64,000 nucleotides of DNA from Bactrocera neohumeralis. Its lineage: Eukaryota > Arthropoda > Insecta > Diptera > Tephritidae. The notes under the pieces were generated by a model. That model was given only the letters and a program-made list of their open reading frames with translations, was not told the DNA's origin and searched no databases. Shown piece by piece: positions 1 to 10,503 of this stretch. The stretch's first letter is position 1, and every line of letters begins with the position of its first letter. The stretch lies in NCBI RefSeq assembly GCF_024586455.1, contig NC_065919.1:14176368-14240367 (forward strand), in the 5' to 3' direction. A program made the translations under genes and the position numbers.

Positions 1-118
1 TGAATGCTGGGTCTGAAGATGGGTGATGGTGTTGCGAATAATATGCACAGATGACCATACGTTGCGCGATTCTTTACAGAACATGAATTTCCGTAATAAA
101 GTTGATTTGTAAACGTTG
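1..118 (-). mobile_element. DUF4817-type Tc1/mariner-like transposase, N-terminal remnant
   Basis: The reverse strand reads LYYGNSCSVKN, then RATYGHL, which lines up with the N-terminal helix-turn-helix region of the DUF4817 transposase family (YYEN-SRSVKNVFRALR-TYG-HN). The better preserved copy at 24740-25345 has the same residues in the same order. It is shifted in frame, has no start codon, and is cut by the window edge. Only the DNA-binding part is present, so it cannot be active. The assignment rests on the alignment to the second copy in this window and on my memory of the family. Confidence 0.5.
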
Positions 119-189
119 TTCAGACTAATAAGACTCAGGTGTGATCTGCTAAAAAAGGCTATGGAAAAAAGTAACTTAAATCCGCATTA

Positions 190-541
190 GCGAGAAATGC
201 TCTACGGATAATTTTGAACAACTTTGGCTTATAGACTATGGGTCTTAAACCGGTTTCAAGCCAGCGATTCTTAAGTCGTAATATGAAATATTTGAGTAAT
301 CTGTTGTATGATAGATATATGTTTTATGTTTGTTATACCATCTTAGCAATTCTGACAAATGATCGATGGAGTATCAAAATGCATCTACTTATTAAATTTC
401 ATTCAGATATCTCAAAAACAGACGACAAAAATTTTATAACCCCAAAAAAACTTCCCCTTAAAGCTCACCGGCTCGAAACCGTTTTTTGATCCATAGTCTC
501 TTAGGCAAAGTTGTTCAGAATGAACTGCACAACATTTCCCG
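190..541. repeat. Fold-back inverted repeat (MITE-like), arms of about 70 bp
   Basis: The left arm (190-263) and the right arm (469-541, reversed) match at most positions over about 70 bp. The best stretch is TTGAACAACTTTG followed by an AGACTATGG block and CGGTTTC, then AGCC. The loop is about 205 bp of AT-rich DNA without homology. An 83-codon open frame across the loop is only a by-product. No clear target-site duplication was found, so the exact ends and superfamily are unknown. Confidence 0.6.
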
Positions 542-2439
542 CATACACAATTTTTCCGTTTTTTTATCTCACTGAAAATCAATCCGCTCTTATTTCTATG
601 CTAAACATCTAAACCTAAATATGAGCTCATAAATGCTGCTTAATGATTATATGTATATGTATGTATTAATATATACTCTATATACATATATACAATTATT
701 CTCCTTACCAATTTTTTGTTAGAGCTACACATTATCTTCAAAATACTTTTTATAATTTTTTTTGTACGCTTCAAATGTTTTTTTTTCTTCGTTCTGCTGC
801 CATTGCTCCCAAATCTTCTTTGCAGCGAACCGAAAATTTTCCCACACCATGCTTAGTCGATACATTTAGTTAAAGCAACTATAACCGCAACCGCGAAAGC
901 CACAAAAGCGGCAGAGGTGATGCCAATGTTGCGTTAAGACTACGCATGCGCGCACACGCTCCGCATACACACACACACACACATGGAGAAGAACGACATG
1001 CATGCAGCAGATATTTAATCGCGCTTTGAATGCGGCGGCATTGTTTTATGTAAGCAATCGCTGAAGCCGCCACAGCAGCTGTAACAACAACAGCAACAAG
1101 AAGTAGAAGAGCTACACAACAATAATAACAACAGCAACACTAGTTCATTATGAACGGTAACGGCGAAATTAAATGCAACAATAACACAAGCAGCGAAAAC
1201 AAATCGTAAATATAAGCAAACACTTTTTTCGCACACAATCAGCGGCGGCAGCAGCAACAGCAGCAACAACAATAATGCCAACAATAGCAAGAGCAACAAC
1301 AGCGGTGGCTGACTAAAGAGCGACCAACTCCACTCTGTCAGGTCAATGGTTTTGCCATTTTATCGCTAAATCATCTGGTAATCATTACTTATAAGTGTTG
1401 CAGCGTGGCTGCTGCTGCTGCTGCTGCGCCACAAACGTGTTGCGGTAAATTACCGAACAATAAAAACAATAAACTTAACCATGACAACAATAACAACAAC
1501 AACAAGTTAACATAACAACAACGTTAAAGTTACAAAGGAGCTGAATTATTGGCTTTAAAGTGGCAACACGCAAAAAGCGCATTAGAATTAGTGGCTGCTA
1601 TTGTTGTTGTTGCTGTTGTTGACGCTGTTGCTTTTATTGCTATTATGGCTAATGTTTATATTCTTGATGCACACGCTTTCAGTGAATTTTATAAATTGCT
1701 TTTCTGCATTGTTGCCGCTGTTGTTGCGTTGTTGTTTTTGTGCGCGCTCTTCTTCTTATCACTCACTTGTAAACGGTGGCATTTCTCCAACAACAATTTC
1801 TTTCAAACACTAATTTCTCAAATTGTTTTATGCACCTAATGTGAGTTTGAGGAGAGGAGAAATGTTGTTGCTGTTCGAAAATGTTTGCGAAAATGTTGCC
1901 AAATGTTTGCGAAATGCGAAATTTCTGTTAAACATTTTAACATTTTGTGGAAGTTGTTGTTTTAGAAAGCGCAAAGTTAGTGGGTGAAATTAGAGTGTGC
2001 AATGGATTAGCTTAAGTGAGATAACGAAAAAGAGAGGCGATAGTAATGTTTGATATTTGAAAGGCATCGCTCAAATCGAAGTACATAACCAGATCCCGAG
2101 ATGATTACATGCAAGTATAGTACTTCCAGACACTTTCTACAATGTTCTAATCATAATACACAAATCACACACAAAAAGACAACAGAAATCGATTAAATTA
2201 TTATTTTTTGAAAGTTTGCGTTTGAGGAAACTCTTAGCTTGCACTTGATTAATCAAAAGATATTTATGGTAATTATAGAAAATAATATACTATATAGTAC
2301 TTAAAAGTAAGACAATAATTACATTTTGATCAAAGCAAATTCATGGATACATTATGAAAAAAGTACCAAGAAATTGTAAATAAAATGCAAACATTTAATT
2401 ATTCATCAAAATTTAGTTTGTTGCACTTAAAGTAATACC
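542..2439. other. Low-copy-looking spacer with CAA/CAG and CA simple repeats
   Basis: No gene or recognisable transposon. It holds a TATATG/ATGTAT stretch near 650-690, a (CA)n tract at 967-983, CAACAGCAACA-type repeats at 1080-1300 and 1482-1502, a GCT run at 1408-1427 and GTTGTTGCTGTTG runs at 1590-1630. The leucine- or valine-rich open frames over these tracts come from the triplet repeats and are not believable genes. From about 2100 to 2439 the DNA is plain AT-rich sequence. Confidence 0.55.
1408..1427. repeat. GCT trinucleotide microsatellite
   Basis: An uninterrupted GCT run of between six and seven units lies inside the CAG/CAA-rich spacer. Confidence 0.9.
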
Positions 2440-3410
2440 CAACAGATGTAATACAGTCATAAGTACTTTTTGTGATGGCCTTCAGCTCCTTGAGCGAAAT
2501 TTATTTTATCTCTTCGATCGACTGAAAACGGGTTCCATGGCGACAATTTCAGTTTAGGGAACAAGAAAAAATCACACGGAGCCAATTCTGGTGAATATGC
2601 TGGTTGATCGATGGTAGTCATTGCGTTTTTGGCTTTAAGTTCGGTCACAATCGTGGCTCGATGCGATAATGCATTTTTATCGTGAAAAATGTGTTCCCCA
2701 ATTCCGCCGTTTTCCACCGATATTGTCACACAGACGCCTCAATACAGCCAAATAAATTTCCTTATTGACCGTCCGTCCCTCCAGAAATTCACGATGCACC
2801 AAACCACAAATATTGAAAAAAAAATCAATTAGCATCACCTTGCTTTTTGAGTGGCTTTGGCGTGATTTTTTTGGTTTCCGTTCAATTTTTCCCCCATTCC
2901 AAGGATTGTTGGCTTGTTTTCATATCCAACTGATAAACCCATGTCGCTTCGGCAGTTATACCGCTTTTCGTGAATGTGGGTATCGGAATTCGCATGTCCA
3001 AAGAGACTTGTTTACCGTACTCTTTTTGAAAAAAAATCAGCTTTATCGGGACGAGTCTAGCAAGAACGCGTTTCATACCCAAAATACACACTAAAATCAT
3101 TCGAATGGCCTCACGAGAGATTTCGAGCTCTCTTGGCATTCCTCTAACACTTGCCTGATGATTTTCAAATACCATATCCTTCACATTTTTAATATTTTCA
3201 TCAGTTGTAGAGGTCGAATATCGTCCAGAACGAAGGATGCCTCCAACGATCTCTCGTCCGTCTTTGAAGGCTTTGTATCACTCTATGCTTGTGTTTTTTA
3301 TATAACTGATTCACCGTAAGACTTTTTCAACATTCGCAACGACTCCGCACACGAAATTTGGTAAGAAATACAAAATTTAAGACAAATTCTTCGTTCGTTA
3401 TTTTTATCCA
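2440..3410 (-). mobile_element. mariner transposase pseudogene, nearly full length
   Basis: On the reverse strand, starting at an ATG near 3407, the translation begins MDKNNERRICLKFCIS with SCAESLRMLKKSYGES (first HTH). It continues with YKAFKDGRE (3270), ISREAIRMI (second HTH), a decayed GDETWVY-type motif (EATWVY near 2945), VNKE, HDKNALSHRA (the HDNAPSH catalytic block), then YSPELAPCDFFLFPKLKL near 2560. All parts of a roughly 345-residue mariner DDD transposase are there in order. Several frameshifts and stops separate them, and the first catalytic aspartate context is damaged (TAEATW for TGDETW). It encodes no working enzyme. The family is clear; the subfamily is not determined. Confidence 0.85.
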
Positions 3411-3894
3411 TTGTAAAAATCGCAACGCACTACTGAGTTGTGCCGACTTAAGCAGCTGCTGCAAACAAACTGGTTGGCAGATCGCGCTCATGTTTGGCAT
3501 AGTAATTAAGTACAGTCCTACCAACTTAGCAAAATACATTTTTATAAAATATCATTTAGCCATAATCATGAGGATTAGAATTTCGATAAATTCTACGGCC
3601 TCATTATCCATACCTCTTCCGTTTTCTTCCAAGTGCCCAGGTGATGCTTTATTGTTTCCCTGGTGCCTTGCTCTTGACATTTTCTGCTGTCTTCTCGATC
3701 TATCAGCCCATACTGCAGGCATGTACTGCCACCAGACTCAGACCAGTGAGTATTCCAATCAAGTTCCTATAGTATCTGCTATTGAGTGGTAGTATTGACT
3801 TTGTATATGTGCGAGCTACTGTTTTACAAATGACTTTTGCAGTTAGACATTCTGGTTGATCATTCCATCACGTTTTGATTTTTTTTTTTTGTTA

Positions 3895-4175
3895 TGCTGC
3901 TGTCCAGACCGTCGTATAGACAACGTATGAGATTTCCAATATGGATCACGTTTCCGGGTGACAACCGTACACCGCTCTTGACAAACTCGTCCATTAACTC
4001 ATTACCATCGATGATTTGTGACGTAGCACCCAAAAGAAGTAAAGTCGCTTAGTTCTGGCTACCAAACACTATTCACTGCTACCCTGCTTTCCATGACACT
4101 TCTGACCGTTAAGCGAAACGAGGTTAAAGCTTTGATTCCTGCTAGACTGTGCACATTGTCGTTGAATCTGTTATT
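3895..4175 (-). mobile_element. Non-LTR retrotransposon RNase H fragment
   Basis: Reverse-strand frames give SLAGIKALTSFRLTVRSV, followed after a short break by DGNELMDEFVKSGVRLSP. These resemble the third and last blocks of the RNase H domain carried by non-LTR retrotransposons (the SDS-AAI-AL block and the WVPGH-GNE-ADE block). The WVPGH motif itself is degraded and a frameshift separates the two parts. RNase H domains of this kind remove the RNA strand during retrotransposition. Nothing upstream on the same strand is clearly reverse transcriptase, so this is an isolated scrap. Confidence 0.4.
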
Positions 4176-4189
4176 ATGTTATAGTGTAC

Positions 4190-6270
4190 CCAAAGCCAAG
4201 TGTTAATATTATTCATATGGGAAAGAAAGAAAGAAAGGAAGACCCTGCCTCGACGTGTTTATGCAGACGAAATATTTTGTCGAATACATTTTAAGAAATT
4301 TTTGTTCAGGGTTAAGATTTTTTTTGAGACTTTCGATATTCATCTATTAAAGCATATTAATACTCAGAAGTCAACCCTCACTTACTATAACTGTGAGGAT
4401 TATACATTAACTATGGTTAAAAAAATTCAATACGAAAGTGCTCCATTAGCAATGCCTAAACTTGGAGTGCATTTTCAGGAAAAAATTTAGCTATGGTCCA
4501 CTACACCTTTCTTAAAATTCAATAATAAGATACAAGAAAAAATTTTTTTGAAGTAAAAACTGAAATATTTAGCTGTAAAAGTCTATATCTATCAGAGAAA
4601 TCTATAACATCTTTTATTCTTCTCAAGAAATTCGCTAAATCTTAAGAACTTTGATGTACCAGATCTAGAAGACGCTTATCCCGAGAAAAATGAAAACAAT
4701 AAATCACACTGACACAGAATATCACCAACTACAACATTCAAATGCGTTCATTTAGCAGATCACCCGATTTTACTCCACCGATAATCAGCTGCAATTTAAC
4801 TCTGCCTCAACAAGAACTGTGTGCCACAGGCGTTGCAACACAGCAATAATTTTAACGCCAAAACGGACGTCCCAATGACAGATTGCCTGACTAACTGCAT
4901 TTTGATATGACCTAAGGCAGCAACAACAACAAAAACAACTACAACAATTAAAACAACAAGGAAGTAGCCGAGAAAATGCTGATAGAGGATTTGTGGTGTG
5001 AAAGTAGCAGCCACAGGTGCATGTGCACGCCGCCGCGCCAGACAAGTGCCACAAAAATAACAACACAAAAAAGCTACAATAACAGCAAAAACACGAGTAG
5101 AGAAGCGCAGAAAAAAAGCAAAAAATCGCAAATCACAACAACACGATCGGCAACAATTTAAGATTACTTCACCAGCCAAACGGCCGACTGCGCTCCACTT
5201 GCAGCACCAACGCCACCATTGCCACCACCATCAACGCCAGCTGTCTGTTGCCCCAACGTGTGTCGCACATTCGTATTGAATTGGATTGGAGGCAGCCGCG
5301 CGGTTGGCGAGCGTTTTTGAGCGCCCAAAGCAAATATTCGCACGCTCCCGCATGCCGAGGGTGAATAAAATGAAAATAAAGTGCAGCGCAGACGTTGGCA
5401 AGAACAAAACGACAACAAATCAGAAATCCGAAATCAAATGAAATTGTAGAAATGCACGAAATGCAATGCGATGCAGCGAAATAAATGCGCCGCAAACGAG
5501 CAGCGTTCGGTGATTTCGTTTAGATTGCGGCGCATGCGCGACCGCCGCGCTGATAGCAGTACAAGTGCACCAGCCAAAGGCAAGCAGCGAAAACTGTTGG
5601 TAACTTGCGGAAAATGGGTAAAAAATATCAGCATAATTTTGATAGAACAGCGAAATAAATTTTATTTGCTCGCAGCAATTTTATTTTTGCTTTTTATATA
5701 AAATGTTTGTTGTTGTTGTTGTTCTGCGCACATAAATAAATGCGCAACAACACGTGATTACAGTGTTTTACTCATATTATTCAGTGAACTTTGCTTGCTG
5801 GGCTGGCATTTTGTTGTTTTTTTGCTGTTGTTGTTGTTTCTGCTTTTGCTTGAGAACTCGTCGAGCAAACGAAACGTGCCGATATGTGCCTGCACATGTG
5901 TGCAGTTACATGCGAACACCCCATGCCAGTGTACCACCAACGCGCCCGACGTGGCCGCAACACGCCATCACACAAGCCACACGTTCATGCCACATGCGGC
6001 ATGCAACAAGTTGCCTAAAATGCTGGGATGTGAGCATTTAGCGTTTTATTGGCGTTCGCGTTCAAGTGCAATATGTATGTATATGTATATACATAAGTAC
6101 GCATATACACACATATACACATATGTGAGTTTCCTCATTTATTGCAGGTAAGTCGCCGAAGTAATAGCGTTGCCTTGCATTTGAGGCAGACAGAAATAAT
6201 TCTATGTGGTGGAATTGTTTTTTCGAATGTTGAAGCATTCTGAAAGCTGAGATTGAAGAAAGAAATACCT
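4190..6270. other. Spacer: AT-rich part, then CAA-rich and GC-richer low-copy DNA
   Basis: 4190-4760 is AT-rich; a 96-codon open frame at 4200-4490 matches nothing I know. From 4760 to 6150 the composition changes: CAACAA tracts (4920-4955), a GC-richer block (5160-5640) and TTGTTG runs (5707-5732, 5815-5845). Such texture is common in long 5' untranslated exons and introns of fly developmental genes, but I see no convincing coding exon. A TATGTATATG microsatellite lies at 6070-6125. Confidence 0.5.
6129..6153 (+). promoter_or_regulatory. Candidate recursive splice site (zero-length exon)
   Basis: A pyrimidine-rich run ends in ATTGCAG, which is joined directly to GTAAGT with the junction at 6147/6148. 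An acceptor fused to a perfect donor is the signature of ratcheting points in long dipteran introns. If real, the window is inside a plus-strand intron. No transcript evidence is available here. Confidence 0.35.
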
Positions 6271-7860
6271 TTGGAAGAATACAACTACAAACCCAGGGAA
6301 TTTAGTATGGAAGGTTGCGTATACGCTCCGCACTCATGACAATGCTTAAAGAACACATTATAAAACACAGTATAGAAAATATTAATTTTTTTTTCTCGTT
6401 TTTGATTTTGCAGGGGGAATCTGCGAAAGGTACGTCGGACACGTCCGGGCGGTATCCACGATTCATATTGGCCGCTGAAACGGTGACCAATACGCTTCCA
6501 TACTAAACCTTTAACTCCATCGTCATTGCTTGTTGGCTTGTTGGGGTCAAGCTTAGCCATTCGGCTCGTCAGTCACGCCATACTGGCATACTTCTCATTC
6601 ATTCTTCTCATTTCGCAGCGTTGCCACTCTTTTCTTCTTAGCTCTTTTGGAATTATAACACACCACGCTCTCACGCTATCATATATTAGTTTCGATTCAG
6701 TCATAAACCGCATTTCCGTTATCAATTTCTCTAGATCGACTTTCATACCGCCGGCAGAAAAAGATGATGTGCAGCGCGTTTTCCTCGCTGTTGTCGCAGA
6801 AGGAACAATTCGTCCCGTTATCATGGCCTTATTTGTAGAGATAATCTCCAAAACATGCGTGCCCTGTCAAAAGCTGTGTTATGTAAAACCATCCAGCATG
6901 GTTAGATATGCTTGTTCACTTTTGTACATCCCATCGTTGTTGCCATTCAGTAAGGCATATTTGCCTCTCATCCTTCCGCTCCTCCACCGTTTTCTGTTAA
7001 TCACCTGCCCAGTCTCGCGGACCTGTCATATACTCTTTTGAGTTCCATGACCATTATCTCTGGTGGCATGATGCTATAATTCCAACCGCTTCATGGGATA
7101 CCGTGCGAAATGCGCTCGTGACCCTAATGGCACTGAGCCGCATTACAAACTTCGCTTTCATAGCACACATTTTTTGCTGTAGTGCTGGTCTATAAGCACT
7201 CCTAGGTACTTCAGCGCCTTCTGAGCCATGATACTATAGCCGTCGATATTTAACTTAATGTCTTTGAGCTTTTTCCTGCTTGTGTGATGTCTTCGAGTTT
7301 TTTATCCAGCGAGTTGAAGGTGAGCCATACTTTGATCGTTAACGTCGCATGATTACAGAGGTTCTCAAGATGATCAAGATATTTTGCTACTACTGTTATT
7401 GCAATATCATCCGCGTACCCGATAATCTGTACCTGCTTCGGGAATGGGAGACGCAACACCCCGTCGTACAATACGTTCCCCGCCAATTGGCCAAGCGCAG
7501 AACCTTGTGGAACTCCGCCGCATATTTTTTTATCCGTCATCCGTATCATACAGTAACAGCCGGTCAAACAGGTAGTTGGCTATAATCTTTACCAAGTGAG
7601 CCGTAGTTTCGTTACGTTCTAGTGCACTTATGATATGGGCCAGTATGCCGAATTAAACCCGTTTTTAACGTCAAACGTGACTACTGCGCAGTATTCGTTT
7701 GTACTATTCAGCCATCTAGTACCTTCTATTGCCTTGTTAGCTATGTCCGTAAGCTTTTTCTTCGCATCAGTGGTTGATCTCTGTTTGCGGAATCCATATT
7801 TGTTGTCGGACAGACCTTTCTTCTCTTCCTTTTCTAAATAAAGCTCTAATCGTGCAGAGA
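6270..7860 (-). mobile_element. R1-clade non-LTR retrotransposon, 5'-truncated reverse transcriptase copy
   Basis: Reading the reverse strand from 7860 downward: LSDNKYGFRKQRSTTDA, then YCAVVTFDVKN (RT palm, first aspartate), GVPQGSALGQL near 7550-7520, IGYADDIAIT with the YADD box at 7406-7417, ALKYLGVLID near 7210, and a terminal zinc-knuckle reading CSFCDNSEENALHIIFFC near 6808-6755. The order is that of the R1 clade, which lacks RNase H after the RT and ends in a CCHC-type motif. Frameshifts and stops occur throughout, so it is dead. It starts inside the RT domain, as expected for 5' truncation during target-primed insertion. The 3' end is probably near 6270-6550. Confidence 0.75.
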
Positions 7861-8540
7861 TGAAATGTTGAGATGATTCTATCTCACATTCTTTCAAACA
7901 GCTGATGCAGCTGGCATTCGGCAAGATATTCAATCTTGCTGCATGAATCCCAATCGGACAGCATCCAGTCAGCACTCCCATATCCCCAGATATTGAGTTA
8001 GTAGCTATATGACCTCCTGCAGAAATTCAATCTTTCAATCCATTCCAAATCTCGCTACTAAGTACAGCTATTAACTTATCTCGGTAGTAACTGTTACATG
8101 AGCCCACCATAGAGTAATAAAAGTTAATCAGTCACAAGCCACACAAGGTAGACCTTACAATATCGCAGTGGCCAAGCAATCAAATCAGTCTGATCAAAAA
8201 GCAACTTGATGTTGGAGTGAAGGATAAGGACATATTTTCCCTAATTTTCAATGCACAGTCAGCGCACTCAAGGCTAATATATCTACTATTAGAGTGAATA
8301 GACTGTGAATAGACCATTCTGAAGGAGGCTGTGCTCTGGAGCAGTAGATCTAATGCTACCTTTATGGCAGTCACCTCTGCTTTGCAGGCGCTACGGTAGT
8401 CAGGAAGTCTAAAACTGAAACTAGTGAAAAGTTCCCGATAATGCACTTATCTCCCAATCCTCCTTGCAAGCTTTTATCCGTAAAACAGCTCACCACGCCT
8501 TTTCTCCAGCGAGTCCGTTTCTCTCATGCCTCTCTCTAAG
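7861..8540 (-). mobile_element. RNase H-type non-LTR retrotransposon fragment (RNase H start and C-terminal tail)
   Basis: The reverse strand shows a decayed FTDGSK motif near 8490, then RELFTSFSFRLPDYRS followed by AEVTAIKVALDLL near 8430-8340 (first RNase H blocks, with the catalytic glutamate in AEV). After degraded sequence comes LTGCCPIGIHAARLNILPN with CISCLKECEIESSQHF near 7970-7865. That tail matches those at 22730-22970 and 36130-36350, where CRSC-EEDE-E---HFFLDC is followed by AFGRSR. Here the tail stops at HF and runs straight into R1 reverse transcriptase. The junction is therefore a candidate R1 insertion point. Confidence 0.7.
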
Positions 8541-10015
8541 GTTCAAAGCAAAGAAGCGGCTACCAAAGCTCAGTTCAACGCCAATTTTTTTCTGAAGTGT
8601 AGTTATTTTCCAGCGCTTTCCATCAAACAAACATTTTTGAGAACATTATTTCCGTTAAAATTATAAACTTCTTCACATAAGATTTGAAAGTTTTGCTATA
8701 AAATCACTATCTTTAAGGTATAGTTTTGCCTTAAAAAAATTTTATATAATTTCAAATATATATTCTTTGATATGTTAAGTAATTAGCTGATAAAATATGA
8801 TTTTTTTTTTTTTCAAATTGTAAAAGTGGCAACCCTTTTGAAATATTTGTGTATTTTTAAGCGACAGTAATGACCCAAAGGTTTTTTATGGCTCAATAAG
8901 TAAATCGCATATTTAAAAATATAAAAATATTTTTAGTTTTGAAAGTTGGCAACCATGCTAGAAATATTTTCATTTTTCCATAACTTTTTTAATAAAAACA
9001 AAAATAATAGATTTTTTTTTTAGTTTTTCTAACTCTACCCAACAAAGAACCAAAGCTTTCACGGGCAAGTGCATGACCTGTACTCATTTGCTTGCCCGCA
9101 GCTGTACATAAGTGCAGTGCAGGTTGCCAAACCAAAAAAAAAAATAACAAAAACACAGTCGAATAAGCTCAGCATGCGCGTGGCATGCCACATGACACAC
9201 GCGGCAAAACATTTTGCAATCAATGCCAATAAGAGTCCGCTAAGAAAGCTAAAACACGAAATTTAGCAGGAAAAAAGTCACATTTCCAAAGCATTATCCT
9301 TTCATAAGCATGTAAACAAAAATATAAATATGTTTGTGATTGCAATGACTGTTTTTCGCAAGCATTTTCCTCTATTACACTTTAATGCTTTCTTGATTTT
9401 TTTTTTCTCTTTTTCACATTTCATTTTGTTTTTATAATTGGACAATGTTGTTTTTCGTTTTTTTTTTCATTTTTTATTTGCAAATTTTATGATTTGTTTT
9501 GCGTTTTTTTTGTTGTTGTTGCTTTTTCGCCTGCTTATTGCCGTTGCACATGTGTCGTTCGTGCAACACGCTGATTTGTATTATTGCACATTTGCTGCTA
9601 CAAATCTACACATACGAATGCACTTATGTATGTATGTGTGTAGCTATGAGCACCCATATGAGTATGATTATTAGTATATATATGCATATGATAACATGTG
9701 GCACGTAGTCATGTTATTGCAACGGCACTTTGACTTCATTTCATTTTGACTGTTGCCATAGCCCAGCTGGAGCATAAATGCAATCACAGTTGGCATCGCC
9801 AATAATATATATGTATATATATGTAATATATATAAGCATCATCGCAGCTGTCATCAATGCAAATACTAAGCATGTGCAACAACATATTTATTTATATATA
9901 TATACAAATACGATATTTAGTAATATTTTCACCAGCTACACATGAAAGCATACTACGACGACCGAAAAATACATAGTAAGACTTTGTTCACAATTTTAAA
10001 ATTCTTATATTTTCT
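8541..10015. other. AT-rich spacer with no recognised gene
   Basis: Mostly AT-rich DNA with T runs (8797-8813, 9012-9022, 9398-9409). Two related strings, GTGGCAACCCTTTTGAAAT near 8826 and TTGGCAACCATGCTAGAAAT near 8945, suggest a decayed repeat. TATATG-type microsatellites lie at 9625-9700 and 9800-9905. No element ends or coding homology were seen. Confidence 0.5.
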
Positions 10016-10020
10016 TCAAA

Positions 10021-10503
10021 ATATATGTGGTTCCCCTCAAAGTAATCCTCTTAGGCTGCAATACCCTTGTGACAACGTTTTTTCCAATACCCGAAACAGT
10101 TTTTGAAGTACACTTCCGGAATTGCCTTCAATGGGCATAGTGATTTACGTTTAATATCTTCAATAGACTCTAAACGGTTTCCCCGGAGCGGTCGTTTGAG
10201 TTGGCTGAATAGCCAGAGAGTCACACGTCACACTCCTTGTTGACAATTTGGTCGGTCGGAAGGAATTCGGGGTGCACCACACCTCTATATTCGACGAAAA
10301 CTGTCAACATAAGCTTGATTCGTGTTCGGCTTCGACTCACCTTTGCCATCATCATACATAAGTTGATGTTGATGACCGTCCTGGACATGGTTCGTCGTCA
10401 ACGAGTTCTCGACCCTCTTTGAATAATTTGTACCAATCAAAAACACTTGCTCGCGATGAGCAATTATCATCGAAGGACTTTTCCAACATTCTGAAAATTT
10501 CGG
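10021..10503 (-). mobile_element. mariner transposase pseudogene with internal deletion
   Basis: The reverse strand begins ISDAEIFRMLEKSFDDN (10500-10450) and continues DWYKLFKEGRELVDDE with PGRS, the first HTH and linker of a mariner transposase. It then jumps to GVVHPEFLPTDQIVNKE (10285-10235) and to the C-terminal RLESIEDIKRKSL and FGYWKKRCHKGIAA with EDYFEGNHI (10175-10025). The second HTH, the first catalytic aspartate block and the HDNAPAH block are missing, so about half of the gene has been deleted. Stop codons confirm that it is dead. Its C-terminus, ending in YFEGNHI, differs from the other mariners in the window, so it is a separate family. Confidence 0.75.

Noticed and set aside
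1549..1839. Hydrophobic 96-codon open frame as a membrane protein
   Set aside because: Its Val/Leu/Ala runs are read-through of TTG/GTT triplet repeats.
4200..4490. 96-codon open frame as a small gene
   Set aside because: Lys-rich, no domain recognised, no codon or splice context; likely chance in AT-rich DNA.
5754..6151. Leu/Cys-rich open frames with signal-peptide-like starts
   Set aside because: They arise from TTGTTG repeats and overlap in several frames and both strands.
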